DNA of 64,000 nt from Bacillus pseudomycoides DSM 12442 (GCF_000161455.1 NZ_CM000745.1:2113973-2177972), one strand, 5' to 3'; shown: positions 51,787 to 60,406, counted from the stretch's first letter. The notes: generated from the letters alone by a model not told the origin. Numbers and translations are program-made.

Positions 51787-52387
51787 TATTACAGCACCTA
51801 TATTTGAAGGGATGACTGTTTACAAAAATAAGCCTGAAAAACAACCACAATTTTCAAGAACAACAAATGCGCATGTCACGGAGTCACGTATTACATTAGA
51901 CGTCCATACAGGTACACATATTGATGCACCATTACATATGATTAACGAAGGAGCAACCTTTGAAAGTATTCCATTAGAAAAATTAGTGGGACCTGTTAAA
52001 GTTTTTGATTTAACAACTGTTGAAGATGGAATTACAATAACTGATTTACAACACCTCGATATTCAAGAGAATGACTTTATCTTATTTAAAACTCGTAATT
52101 CTTTTGAAGACGAGTTTAATTATGAATTTATTTTTTTAAAAGAAGACGGTGCCCATTATCTAGCGGAGCGAAACATTAGAGGAGTTGGTATTGATGCTCT
52201 CGGGGTGGAACGTAGCCAACCAGGACACCCAACTCATAAGGCATTATTCGATGCAAATATTATCCTCATTGAAGGATTACGTTTAAAAAACGTGCCGGCA
52301 GATCCGTATTTTATGGTAGCTGCACCATTAAAACTAGTTGGAACTGATGCCTCTCCAGCACGTGTTCTTCTTTTTAAAGATATATAA
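51773..52387 (+). CDS. Cyclase-family metal hydrolase (kynurenine formamidase-like)
   Basis: A 204-residue protein of the Cyclase (KynB) family. The metal-binding signature is DVHTGTHIDAPLH (HxGTHxDxPxH), with a second site in GVERSQPGHPTHKALF. Members hydrolyse cyclic or amide bonds, the best known being kynurenine formamidase. AAAGGAG lies in the end of zwf, and the start overlaps zwf by 14 bases. No kynurenine-pathway genes are nearby. Its position between zwf and gnd, where a 6-phosphogluconolactonase would be expected, invites the guess that it acts on a sugar lactone, but this is inference only. Confidence 0.85.
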   Translation: MKIYDITAPIFEGMTVYKNKPEKQPQFSRTTNAHVTESRITLDVHTGTHIDAPLHMINEGATFESIPLEKLVGPVKVFDLTTVEDGITITDLQHLDIQENDFILFKTRNSFEDEFNYEFIFLKEDGAHYLAERNIRGVGIDALGVERSQPGHPTHKALFDANIILIEGLRLKNVPADPYFMVAAPLKLVGTDASPARVLLFKDI

Positions 52388-52392
52388 ATAAT

Positions 52393-52426
52393 AAACAACC
52401 CCGTTCTTTTAAGAACGAGGTTGTTT
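52393..52426. terminator. Bidirectional terminator between the cyclase gene and gnd
   Basis: Stem AAACAACC(C)CGTTCTT / AAGAACGAGGTTGTTT with one mismatch and T-runs on both sides. Confidence 0.85.
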
Positions 52427-52466
52427 TTATGTAGAAAACGTTTTTCAATTACATTAAGATAATGAC

Positions 52467-53369
52467 TCATTTTTTGTCACTTTTTTCTACCGCATGTCCG
52501 CCAAATTCGTTACGGAGTGCTGCAACAACTTTACCTGTAAATGTATCATTTTCTAATGAACGATACCTCATTAATAAGGACAGGGCAATAACAGGTGTCG
52601 CTGTTTGTAAATCAAGAGCCGTTTCAACTGTCCATTTTCCTTCTCCTGAAGAATGCATGATTCCTCTAATGTCATCTAACTTTGCATCCTTTGAAAATGC
52701 GCGTTCCGTTAAATCCATGAGCCATGAACGAATAACTGAACCATTATTCCATACTCTTGCTACTTTTTCATAGTCATAATCAAACTCGCTTTTCTCTAAC
52801 ACTTCAAATCCCTCACCAATAGCAGCCATCATACCATATTCAATCCCATTATGAACCATCTTTAAAAAATGACCACTTCCTGCTTTTCCTGCATATAAAT
52901 ATCCATTTTCTACAGCTGTATCTCGAAATACAGTCTCAACAGTTTCCCACGCTTCCGGATCTCCTCCAATCATATAACAAGCACCATTACGAGCACCTTC
53001 TGTTCCACCAGACGTTCCTGCATCCATAAAATGCACACCAGCTTTTTTAAACTCATCATAACGACGAATGGATTCCTTATAATAGGAATTACCCGCTTCA
53101 ATCACAATATCTCCTTGACTTAAAAGCGGTGTAATTTCATTAATAACAGTATCAACAACAGCATGTGGCACCATAATCCATAGAATTCTTGGTTTTTCGA
53201 GAGATTGAATAAGTTCAGATAGACTAGATGTACCTATAGCTCCATATTCTTTTATTTCTTTTATAGCATCTGTATTTACATCATACGCCACTACTTCATG
53301 ATTCTTATCAATTAAATTTTGACCTAAATTTAATCCCATTTTCCCTAGACCGATTAACCCTATTTTCAT
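52467..53369 (-). CDS. gnd: 6-phosphogluconate dehydrogenase, decarboxylating (short YqeC-like type)
   Basis: A 300-residue dehydrogenase that converts 6-phosphogluconate to ribulose-5-phosphate. The Rossmann start is IGLIGLGKMGLNLGQNLID; the substrate motif MDAGTSGGTEGARNGACYMIGG and the catalytic lysine region GHFLKMVHNGIEYGMM follow. It is the short form (about 300 residues), not the 470-residue GndA type; short forms are often NAD-linked. AGGAGGAG precedes the ATG. It converges on zwf-cyclase, completing an oxidative pentose phosphate locus apart from a dedicated lactonase. Confidence 0.93.
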   Translation of the reverse strand: MKIGLIGLGKMGLNLGQNLIDKNHEVVAYDVNTDAIKEIKEYGAIGTSSLSELIQSLEKPRILWIMVPHAVVDTVINEITPLLSQGDIVIEAGNSYYKESIRRYDEFKKAGVHFMDAGTSGGTEGARNGACYMIGGDPEAWETVETVFRDTAVENGYLYAGKAGSGHFLKMVHNGIEYGMMAAIGEGFEVLEKSEFDYDYEKVARVWNNGSVIRSWLMDLTERAFSKDAKLDDIRGIMHSSGEGKWTVETALDLQTATPVIALSLLMRYRSLENDTFTGKVVAALRNEFGGHAVEKSDKK

Positions 53370-53550
53370 TTTTAACTCCTCCTAAAAATACCTAAGTGAG
53401 ATTCGCTAATCCTTTGTTTATCTTTCTTCATTTGAACAATCAATATTTATCCAAATTTTTTCACTACGGATATATTTTGCACGAATCAGCTCTGGTAGAT
53501 GCATAGGAGTCACTTAATATTTATACTTTAACATTACAGTTCCTACCCCG

Positions 53551-54243
53551 TTATTCACTAATCCCTTCTAATCTCTCCTTCGTACTTCCTTCTTCTCCTT
53601 TCAAACGTTTTTCAAATGTTTTTCTCCAACTTGCTGAAAGGGCCTCTACTCCTAAAATCCTTCGTACTCCCTCAAAGTTACGTTTTTCTTTATGCATTAT
53701 ATGGTTTGCAAAAGCGATTGAAATCCCTTTACGATCAGACTCAAGTTGCGTAAGAGAATCTGTTGGTGATACCCACCCCTCTTTTAGAACACGAAAATAA
53801 AATCCCGTATACCCTGTGTTTTGGAAGTAGAGTGGTAATTGCGGTATATCATACTTTTTTGCTAATTTAAAACAAGGTTGCCTTGGTTGACTTACTTGTA
53901 CCACCGCTTCGCCAATTTGAAATATATCACCTATACAAACATCTTCCTCAAGCATGTCTTGTACTGTCATATTCTCTCCAAAAGCACCGTATACAAGCTT
54001 TCGATTCAATTCCTTTTCCCAATACGGATAATGGTTATAGGAATAAACACAAACTGCTTTATCTATTCCTCCATGATGGACTAAATCAGCTTGCCCATCT
54101 CCGTTAAATTTTAGTGATGATAAAAAAACAGGCTCACTTACCCGTGATTTATTAATACCCGTTTGAATTAATTTCCCACCATATGACACTTCTTTGGGCA
54201 TACCTACATTAAGAGACCTCAAGTCATACGACCTTGGCATCAT
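53551..54243 (-). CDS. MOSC-domain protein (YiiM-like)
   Basis: A 230-residue protein with a MOSC domain at about residues 35-165: FNGDGQADLVHHGGIDKAVCVYSYNHYPYWE, FGENMTVQDMLEEDVCIGDIFQIG, and the conserved cysteine in VSQPRQPCFKLAKKY. This composition is that of YiiM-type molybdenum-cofactor-linked reductases of N-hydroxylated compounds. The C-terminal 65 residues are charged and helical. The start is uncertain between two adjacent ATGs (54243/54240) and a third at residue 15. It overlaps the stop of a gabT remnant by 4 bases. Confidence 0.85.
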   Translation of the reverse strand: MMPRSYDLRSLNVGMPKEVSYGGKLIQTGINKSRVSEPVFLSSLKFNGDGQADLVHHGGIDKAVCVYSYNHYPYWEKELNRKLVYGAFGENMTVQDMLEEDVCIGDIFQIGEAVVQVSQPRQPCFKLAKKYDIPQLPLYFQNTGYTGFYFRVLKEGWVSPTDSLTQLESDRKGISIAFANHIMHKEKRNFEGVRRILGVEALSASWRKTFEKRLKGEEGSTKERLEGISE

Positions 54244-54664
54244 TCCCCACTCCTTTTACTATTTTGACAAAGCGCTTCAAAAGCTTGATTTATTATCTCA
54301 AACCCCTTATCAATTTCTTCATTCGAAATTACAAGTGGTGGTAAAAATCGAAGAACATTATCATGTATACCCGCCCCAATGCTTATAAGCCCATTTTTCC
54401 AAAACTCCTTAATTAACTGCGCTGTTAATTCTTTTGCGGGTTCTTTCGTTACATGATCGGTCACTAGCTCCATTGCACCAATTCCACCCACAAAATCAAT
54501 AAAGTTATTTCCATCTACATCTGTTATCATTGCTTCTTTTGCCGATTGTACGTACAAAGGTATTAAATTATATACCCCCCTATTGGTACAGCTTGTTGAT
54601 ATCTCTTATGAAGTTCTTGAGAATAATTACCTGGTAATGTATTAGATTTTAATGCTTGTATCAT
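54240..54664 (-). pseudogene. gabT: 4-aminobutyrate aminotransferase remnant with internal deletion
   Basis: The first 34 codons (MIQALKSNTLPGNYSQELHK, RYQQAVPIG) follow AGGTGATGAC at 54664. A run of six G near 54582 shifts the frame, then LYVQSAKEAMITDVDGNNFI, DFVGGIG runs directly into AMELVTDHVTKEPAKELTAQ and the usual C-terminus (FWKNGLISIGAGIHDNVLRF, LPPLVISNEEIDKGF). About 300 residues containing the PLP site are missing. Both ends are well conserved, so the deletion is fairly recent and in frame with itself. It cannot encode an active GABA transaminase. Confidence 0.88.
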
Positions 54665-54763
54665 GTCATCACCTCATCTATTTTTTACAATGATTACTTT
54701 GCTGTTCTACTAATGTGAGTATAATTTCAAGATGATCATTGTTCAATTCAATTATTTATATGA

Positions 54764-54788
54764 TAATGATAGGTAAAACCTATCATTA
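54764..54788. promoter_or_regulatory. Perfect palindrome upstream of the LysR gene
   Basis: Arms TAATGATAGGT (54764-54774) and ACCTATCATTA (54778-54788) around AAA, directly before the ribosome binding site of the LysR gene. Eleven-base perfect arms in this place suggest an autoregulatory operator or RNA hairpin controlling start-site access. Confidence 0.6.
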
Positions 54789-54791
54789 GAG

Positions 54792-55703
54792 GTGATTCCC
54801 ATCGAGTTAAGACAATTAGAATACTTTGTAGCTGTTTCAAACGAATTACATTTTACAAAAGCAGCTGAAAAATTAAACATTTCACAACCTTCACTGAGTC
54901 AACAGATTCGTGCACTTGAACATGAAATTGGTATGCCTCTTTTTGATCGAATTGGCAAAAAAATCTCTTTAACAGAAGCGGGAAGAATTTTGCTTTCACA
55001 TAGTAAAAAAATCTTTCACGAAGTAGAACAAGCGCATGCTGCAATTCAAGATTTAAACGGGCTTCAGCAAGGAAAGTTAACCATTGGTGCTCTATTGACG
55101 ACCGTAAACTACTTATTACCACCAGCCATTTTGAATTTTAATGAGTTATATCCCAATATTGAACTTTCCGTATTAGGTCTTCGTACTGGGGAAATTCGTG
55201 AAAAATTGTTACAAAACGAATTAGATATTGGCATTACATTTCTTCCTGTTCAAGACAAAGAAATCATATCTATTCCGCTTTATCAAAATGAACTTACTTT
55301 AGTAGTGCCAACTAATCACGAATTAACACAACACACTACTGTAACGATGGGAGTGTTACAGAAATATCCTATTATCCTTCTTCCCAAAAATTTCTTTTTA
55401 ACACAGCTTATTCGTTCGCATTGTCAAAACTTTAACTTTACACCAAAACCAATTTTAGAAATAAGTACAATGGAATCATTAATTCACATGGTGTCAAAAG
55501 GAATGGGAATTACAGTGTTGCCTAAACCATATATAGACTTTCTACAGAGTAACTCTATTCAAGCTATTAAAATCAAAAATCCTACTGCAACAATAGAAAT
55601 TGGAATTATTTATAGAAAGGATAAATATATGTGTGCCGCTACACGAATGTTTATTGAGCAGTTACAAAAGATTGTAGCTTCTTTTCAAAAAATAGAAATT
55701 TAA
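54792..55703 (+). CDS. LysR-family transcriptional regulator
   Basis: A 303-residue LTTR. The helix-turn-helix is ELRQLEYFVAVSNELHFTKAAEKLNISQPSLSQQIRALEHEIGMPLFDR, about residues 5-55; the inducer-binding domain follows (LTIGALLTTVNYLLPPAILNF, LDIGITFLPV, STMESLIHMVSKGMGITVLP). The start is unclear: the ribosome binding site AGAGGTGAT points to ATC at 54801, exactly where homologues have ATG (MELRQLEYF), while the GTG at 54792 lies inside that site. The divergent neighbour is a gabT remnant. Its target may be its own promoter or the MFS gene downstream. Confidence 0.88.
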   Translation: MIPIELRQLEYFVAVSNELHFTKAAEKLNISQPSLSQQIRALEHEIGMPLFDRIGKKISLTEAGRILLSHSKKIFHEVEQAHAAIQDLNGLQQGKLTIGALLTTVNYLLPPAILNFNELYPNIELSVLGLRTGEIREKLLQNELDIGITFLPVQDKEIISIPLYQNELTLVVPTNHELTQHTTVTMGVLQKYPIILLPKNFFLTQLIRSHCQNFNFTPKPILEISTMESLIHMVSKGMGITVLPKPYIDFLQSNSIQAIKIKNPTATIEIGIIYRKDKYMCAATRMFIEQLQKIVASFQKIEI

Positions 55704-55743
55704 ATATAAACTAGGTGAAACAACAAAGGTAAAGTAAACAAAG

Positions 55744-55786
55744 AAAAAGAGTTGATTGTCTCTGCTGAAGGATACCAACTCTTTTT
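55744..55786. terminator. Convergent terminator
   Basis: Perfect 11-base stem, AAAAAGAGTTG / CAACTCTTTTT, between the plus-strand LysR gene and the minus-strand MFS gene. Confidence 0.8.
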
Positions 55787-55839
55787 GGAGTTTCATTCAT
55801 TTCTCACCTATAACGTATACCTTCTTTTTCCTTCCCATT

Positions 55840-57036
55840 TTATATGCCAATTTGATTTTTCGTAGTTGTAGCCTTCTCTTGAACAAGAAAATATATGCTC
55901 GGAAGGATGAGTAAACTAGCAATTGCACAAATTATTCCTAAGACAAAGAACGGTAAACCTTTACTCAAAGCAAACGATGCAACACTTGAAGCAATCGTCA
56001 TTCCGATATACATTGCAGAACTATTTAATGCCATAACTGTCCCTCGTATAGCTGGATTTAATTCTGAAATCAAGGCAGTGAGTGAAGCCTGACCAAACCC
56101 AATACATATACTCCAGATCATATGTGCGGTAATCGCATATTTTACATTTCCAATATATACAGAAAATAAAATCACACTTATAGAAGCAAATATACTTGCG
56201 ATTGAAACCACAACTTTCTTACCTATTTTATCCGCCAATTTCCCACCAGCTATATTACCAATTACACTTCCTAAACCAGCAAAGAAAATAACAATTCCAA
56301 TCTGTCCAATTGTAAACCCAAAATTTATTCCATAATACACACCTATGTATGAGAACATACCATGTAGTCCTACAGTCCATAAAAACGTTGCTAATAACGC
56401 AAAGAAAACAGAGAAATTTGTAAATACGATTTTACAAGATCCAATCATTGCTTTGGGTGCAGAAATTGATAACTGGTTTTTCGAAATCTCTTTTTGTAAC
56501 AATCGACTTGTAATTAACGTAACAAGCAAAGCCAGTAATCCAATAATATAAAATGTCCATTGCCAGTTTCCTACCTCAGATAAAAACGCACCGATAGGGA
56601 CACCTAATACCGTCGATCCAACCATTGCTCCCATAATCATCCCCATCGCTTTTCCTCGTGACTGGTACGGTACTTTATCTCCTACTAATGCAAATACACT
56701 TGGCATGATCATAGCTCCGGATAAACCAGTCAGTCCACGAAACAATAAGAGTATTTCAAAATGATTCGTAAGCCCGGTACAAAATGTAGCGGCTGAAAAA
56801 ATGATAAGACCTGTGACAATCATTTGCTTTCTCCCCACCTTATCAGACAATGGTCCAAAAAATGGAGCTGTTATCCCATAGCATAGTGCGTATGCTGTAA
56901 TTAAAAGCCCTCCCTTTTCAGCAGGCATTCCTATTGTCTGTGAAATCGCAGGCAATAATGGTGAAACAATTAAAGAATCTAAACCGATAAAAAACGCGAT
57001 AACTGCTAAAATACGTAACATTGATTTTACTTGCAA
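55840..57036 (-). CDS. MFS transporter under MarR control
   Basis: A 398-residue major facilitator with twelve spans. Motif A is FFGPLSDKVGRKQMIVTG between helices 2 and 3, with GGKLADKIGKKVVVS as the second-half copy and VGSTVLGVPIGAFLSE in helix 5, typical of DHA1 drug exporters. The start is the TTG at 57036 behind AGAGGGGAA; upstream in-frame codons overlap an operator. It lies 150 bases after the MarR gene on the same strand, with the same TTCATATATGAA motif in front of both. Probably an inducible efflux pump. Confidence 0.88.
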   Translation of the reverse strand: MQVKSMLRILAVIAFFIGLDSLIVSPLLPAISQTIGMPAEKGGLLITAYALCYGITAPFFGPLSDKVGRKQMIVTGLIIFSAATFCTGLTNHFEILLLFRGLTGLSGAMIMPSVFALVGDKVPYQSRGKAMGMIMGAMVGSTVLGVPIGAFLSEVGNWQWTFYIIGLLALLVTLITSRLLQKEISKNQLSISAPKAMIGSCKIVFTNFSVFFALLATFLWTVGLHGMFSYIGVYYGINFGFTIGQIGIVIFFAGLGSVIGNIAGGKLADKIGKKVVVSIASIFASISVILFSVYIGNVKYAITAHMIWSICIGFGQASLTALISELNPAIRGTVMALNSSAMYIGMTIASSVASFALSKGLPFFVLGIICAIASLLILPSIYFLVQEKATTTKNQIGI

Positions 57037-57057
57037 CTTGTATTCCCCTCTTTTTAC

Positions 57058-57135
57058 TTCATATATGAAATAATTATTTAAATTCCTCCTCACACCTCCG
57101 ATTTTATATACGTTATTTTATTTCATATATGTATT
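57058..57135. promoter_or_regulatory. MarR operators in front of the MFS gene
   Basis: A perfect palindrome TTCATATATGAA (57058-57069) and a degenerate copy TTTCATATATGTA (57121-57133) lie between the MarR stop and the MFS start. The same motif stands before the MarR gene. Confidence 0.75.
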
Positions 57136-57188
57136 ATTTATATAAAGAAAAATGTAACAGAATGTTACACTTTTCTTATATATCACAA

Positions 57189-57611
57189 TTAAACTATACA
57201 ATGCTTCCATTTTAATAATAATTCTTGTAGCTTCTGTTCTTCTTCATCAGTAAAACAGCCACAATTTTCTTCTAAAAAACCTGCATATTTTACATCGACT
57301 TTTTCCCTAGCTATTTCTCCCTTTTCAGTTAAATACACAAGTGTTTCACGTTGATCATTTGGATTTTTCTCTGTCGCAACGTAACCATCTCGTTTCATCC
57401 TTTGGATCATCGTTGTCATATTACTTGGAACACACCCCATATTTTCAATTAGCTTAGACATAGAAACCTTTCCAGACTTCGTAAGTACTTGTATCACACC
57501 AAATTGAACATAACTTATATCGTGCTCTTCTATCGCTTTATCCAAATTTCTTTGCAGTTGATGATAGACATCTCGAATATTTCCATATAATTCTCTTTTT
57601 TTCATATCCAT
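57189..57611 (-). CDS. MarR-family repressor of the adjacent MFS gene
   Basis: A 140-residue winged-helix regulator: ISYVQFGVIQVLTKSGKVSM, SKLIENMGCVPSNMTTMIQRMKRDGYVATEKNPNDQRETLVYLTEKG, with the wing arginine in NDQRETLV. Two cysteines near the C-terminus (ENCGCFTDEE) and one in the recognition region (GCVPS) could make it redox-responsive. GGAAGG is 9 bases before the ATG. The repeated TTCATATATGAA palindromes before this gene and before the MFS gene are its likely sites. Confidence 0.9.
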   Translation of the reverse strand: MDMKKRELYGNIRDVYHQLQRNLDKAIEEHDISYVQFGVIQVLTKSGKVSMSKLIENMGCVPSNMTTMIQRMKRDGYVATEKNPNDQRETLVYLTEKGEIAREKVDVKYAGFLEENCGCFTDEEEQKLQELLLKWKHCIV

Positions 57612-57632
57612 TCGAAAAAGCCTTCCTTTTTT

Positions 57633-57676
57633 ATTTCATATATGAATCTTATTCCCATTTATTTCATATGTCAAAT
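57633..57676. promoter_or_regulatory. MarR operators in front of the marR gene
   Basis: A perfect palindrome TTCATATATGAA (57635-57646), extended to ATTTCATATATGAAT, and a half-conserved ATTTCATATGTCAAAT (57661-57676) upstream of the MarR start. Confidence 0.75.
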
Positions 57677-57744
57677 AAAGCGAATATGCAGCGGAACTTT
57701 TATATTTCGCTACGTATTTATCCTTATCTATCAAATTTTCAAAA

Positions 57745-58350
57745 CTATTTTTTAACTTGTTCACCACCTGCTATTAACATGCTTCCTGAGAATGTCTCCT
57801 TTTGCATGAAGACTTTATTAATCAACTCTTTCTGCTCATTTTGTGACATTACACCCTTACCTTCGCCAAGATTACCGCTTTGTAATTTCCAAATCGTATT
57901 ATGATCCGCATCAACTTTCTCGTATTTCCCTTGTTTCCATCTTTCTAAAATATCTATATATGTATTTTTATGATTCATATCACTACTCTTAACAATCCCC
58001 AATAAACTTTCAATTCGTTCTTGCGTTATAAAAATATAACCCCACTTTTGATCCGCTTTTACTTTTTGATGTGCCATTTCATGTAATGCGATTTGTAATT
58101 TTTCATCAGTCCACTTAAAGCCTTTATTAAAGTCACTATTTGGCAACGAATAATTACCATTATCTAGCGGTTTTGCATTCTCTGCTTTTACTTTACTATC
58201 AGCTAACACTTCCACTGCCGGAGCCGCAGTTGGTGTTTTTTTAGCGGTTGGTTTACTATGATTGAGATAATATAAAATTCCGTAAGTAAGTGCCACACCG
58301 ATTACTACCATTCCAGCAATTATCCCTAGTATTTTTAATAGTGTTTTCAT
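57745..58350 (-). CDS. DUF6241-type membrane-anchored protein
   Basis: A 201-residue protein with one N-terminal membrane span (about residues 5-28), an Ala/Pro/Lys linker (KPTAKKTPTAAPAVEV) and an extracytoplasmic domain: GFKWTDEKLQIALHEMAHQKVKADQKWGYI, ITQERIESLLGIV and YIDILERWKQGKYEKVDADHN. I recall this last pattern as DUF6241. ALHEMAHQK resembles a zinc-protease HExxH only loosely. The ATG at 58350 follows GGGGAGGAAAT. Function unknown. Confidence 0.72.
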   Translation of the reverse strand: MKTLLKILGIIAGMVVIGVALTYGILYYLNHSKPTAKKTPTAAPAVEVLADSKVKAENAKPLDNGNYSLPNSDFNKGFKWTDEKLQIALHEMAHQKVKADQKWGYIFITQERIESLLGIVKSSDMNHKNTYIDILERWKQGKYEKVDADHNTIWKLQSGNLGEGKGVMSQNEQKELINKVFMQKETFSGSMLIAGGEQVKK

Positions 58351-58383
58351 TGTACATATTTCCTCCCCCCAACATTCTATCAC

Positions 58384-58732
58384 TCATTTTTTCCTACCTA
58401 TTGCGTTTTTCAAAAATAACTTGTTATAAATTATTCTTTAAAAATGCTTTTTCTTAAAAATTCTCCATCCATTCTCTCCCCAAAAATAACATTTGATCAA
58501 AATCTTTCATAGGTTTCCTTTTATTGTATTTCTATTCAGTTTCATATTGCAAGATTATTCTGTAAAAGGATTATGATTTTCTAAAATTCATATAAGAATT
58601 TTTCCACACTCCATCTCTGCTCGGCAAAATACGGTTAGCTTTATCCAGACTATACCCTTTGAAATCAGTTGAATTAAGAAAGCATTTTATTTTAAGTCAT
58701 TTAAATTTGTGCTAGATTAGTACGTAAAGAAG
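58384..58732. other. AT-rich intergenic region
   Basis: About 350 bases with no frame, hairpin or promoter I can defend; it carries the promoter region of the DUF6241-type gene. Confidence 0.5.
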
Positions 58733-58910
58733 ATGACTGAAATGAGTTTATTACATAAAGGTATAACATTCCTTCATTTTGACGGAAACGTATGAATTAC
58801 AAAATAAACTTCATTCTTATCCACATGAAGATATTGATTTTAGGCATCTAGAACACTCAAATTTATATTGTAAAAAATATCCTGTATCATATCAAAGAAC
58901 AGTTGCATAA
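58733..58910 (+). pseudogene. Frameshifted gene remnant
   Basis: MTEMSLLHKGITFLHFDGN meets a stop after one extra A near 58797; dropping that base gives TYELQNKLHSYPHEDIDFRH, LEHSNLYCKKYPVS before a stop at 58908. The reading resembles the N-terminus of a conserved Bacillus protein (possibly the UPF0489 or a related hydrolase-like group), but I am unsure. No downstream continuation is present, so it is both frameshifted and truncated. Confidence 0.45.
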
Positions 58911-59035
58911 TAAAAAAATCAAATATACTAATCTTAGGAACCTTCTATCAAACATTTAAACGTTATAGTCATACTCATTACTTTTCACATTATGCACGAT
59001 GTTGTTCTAATCACAATATAACTATCCCCCATAAA

Positions 59036-59932
59036 TTACCCAATATTATGTTGTTTCAATTTTCTTCCCCACAATTGTCTCCATAATACAATGCAGGCAA
59101 CAGCAAGCATAATTGTTGTGATTACACTTCCTTCAATCCCAAAAGTTCCTCCATGTAACGATTTCGGACCGCTTGTTGTTGATTTAAACAGAGGTGTAGA
59201 GTATATTGTTGTACCACTTACCGCAAAACCATATATATTATATTGAGCCCAGTTCCATATAGAATGCCAAGCACATATACCCCAAAGACTATTTTCCTTT
59301 AATACATAAAACGCTGCGAATACACCAACTAATATGATATTTGATATAGAAAGAACTGTAATGCCTGGATTCAGTAGATGGAGAAATCCAAATAGTAATG
59401 AGGTAACAGCAACTCCAATCCATACCCGACTTCTAACTGAAATAACTGGAAATAACCAACCACGTACAACAATTTCTTCTGTGGCACCTTGTACTAAAAA
59501 TGCTATTAAAGAACCTACCATTCCCAATATGACTGTACTTGAAATCTGTTGTATATGTAAGGTAACAGAACCACTTAAAACTAAAATTAAAACGGGTATT
59601 GTTATAAATGTAAGCCCAATGAATGCTCCGCGTAAGTATTTTTTTAAAGCTTTATCTTTCCAAAAACCAATTGATGAAAATGGACGTTTTTCCACAAAAC
59701 GAACCCATAAAAATACAAATAAAATTGCTCCGCCAAATGTTAATAACATCCTTAAGTTATCATAAATCCCTTTCATCAATGTCGTTTCTGCTTTTGGTAA
59801 AAACAACATAAATAGCATGAATAACTCACCAAGTGTTAAAAATACAATCGATAATATTACTGCTAAAATTGGGTGTACTTTTTTTCGACCTTCCTTTGCT
59901 GCTTCAATTGTTTTAAATCGACTATTATTCAA
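59036..59932 (-). CDS. CPBP-family intramembrane metalloprotease (Abi/CAAX-like)
   Basis: A 298-residue membrane protein with about eight spans. The CPBP motifs are in order: EEIVVRGWLFPV (EExxxRG), FGFLHLLNPG (FxxxH) and WHSIWNW (HxxxN-type). The family includes prenyl-protein CAAX proteases, bacteriocin-immunity proteins and the SpdC/MroQ group. Translation starts at TTG (59930-59932) behind GGGAGGAG. No bacteriocin or peptide gene is adjacent, so the substrate is open. Confidence 0.9.
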   Translation of the reverse strand: MNNSRFKTIEAAKEGRKKVHPILAVILSIVFLTLGELFMLFMLFLPKAETTLMKGIYDNLRMLLTFGGAILFVFLWVRFVEKRPFSSIGFWKDKALKKYLRGAFIGLTFITIPVLILVLSGSVTLHIQQISSTVILGMVGSLIAFLVQGATEEIVVRGWLFPVISVRSRVWIGVAVTSLLFGFLHLLNPGITVLSISNIILVGVFAAFYVLKENSLWGICAWHSIWNWAQYNIYGFAVSGTTIYSTPLFKSTTSGPKSLHGGTFGIEGSVITTIMLAVACIVLWRQLWGRKLKQHNIG

Positions 59933-60301
59933 AACTACTCCTCCCTTCCCTTCTATAACTTACAAATACTTCCTATTTTACACTAAATTTATTATTTTTT
60001 ATACTTTTATATCCCCATTTAAAATTCATATCCATAAATTTAAAAATACAACAAGGAATGCCACTCGTAATCATTTGGAGTATTTTCACATATTTTCGAA
60101 CCAGGAATAATACATAAAAGTGAATATTTTTAATCTTGTTAATAAAAAACTTAGATACATGAAATACAATCAAATCCCTATACCAATAGCATTATTGAAG
60201 CACTCGCTCTTAAAAATATCCTGTTTCCTTCCAACACTTGCTATTTCTCACCATTTGTTGTAAGATAGGTCTTAAGGTCAAATTTATAAAAGCTTAACTT
60301 T

Positions 60302-60362
60302 ACATATTATCAAGCATCTATTAAGAATAATAAGTATTCCTAATGGTTTTTTGATAATATGT
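60302..60362. promoter_or_regulatory. Nested inverted repeat upstream of the csp promoter
   Basis: Outer arms ACATATTATCAA (60302-60313) and TTGATAATATGT (60351-60362) match perfectly; inside them ATTAAGAATA and TATTCCTAAT form a second stem with one mismatch. The structure ends 15 bases before the -35 box. It contains few G or C and no T-run, so it is not a normal terminator. Confidence 0.55.
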
Positions 60363-60377
60363 GAATTTTTATTTTCG

Positions 60378-60406
60378 TTGAAATAAGACGGATCATATTG
60401 TAATTT
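60378..60406 (+). promoter_or_regulatory. Promoter of the cold shock gene
   Basis: TTGAAA (60378-60383), 17-base spacer, TAATTT (60401-60406). The leader would be only about 23 bases and contains the AGGAGG ribosome binding site. Confidence 0.5.

Noticed and set aside
53418..53504. 28-codon minus-strand frame between gnd and the MOSC gene (MHLPELIRAKYIRSEKIWIN...)
   Set aside because: It reads protein-like but has no ribosome binding site and no recognised relative; too little to call a gene or remnant.
59334..59765. 143-codon plus-strand frame opposite the CPBP protease gene
   Set aside because: Antisense to a gene with all family motifs; composition is that of a shadow frame.
59036..59932. 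CPBP protease as a bacteriocin-immunity or abortive-infection system
   Set aside because: No peptide precursor, ABC exporter or modification gene lies next to it, so only the general family call is justified.
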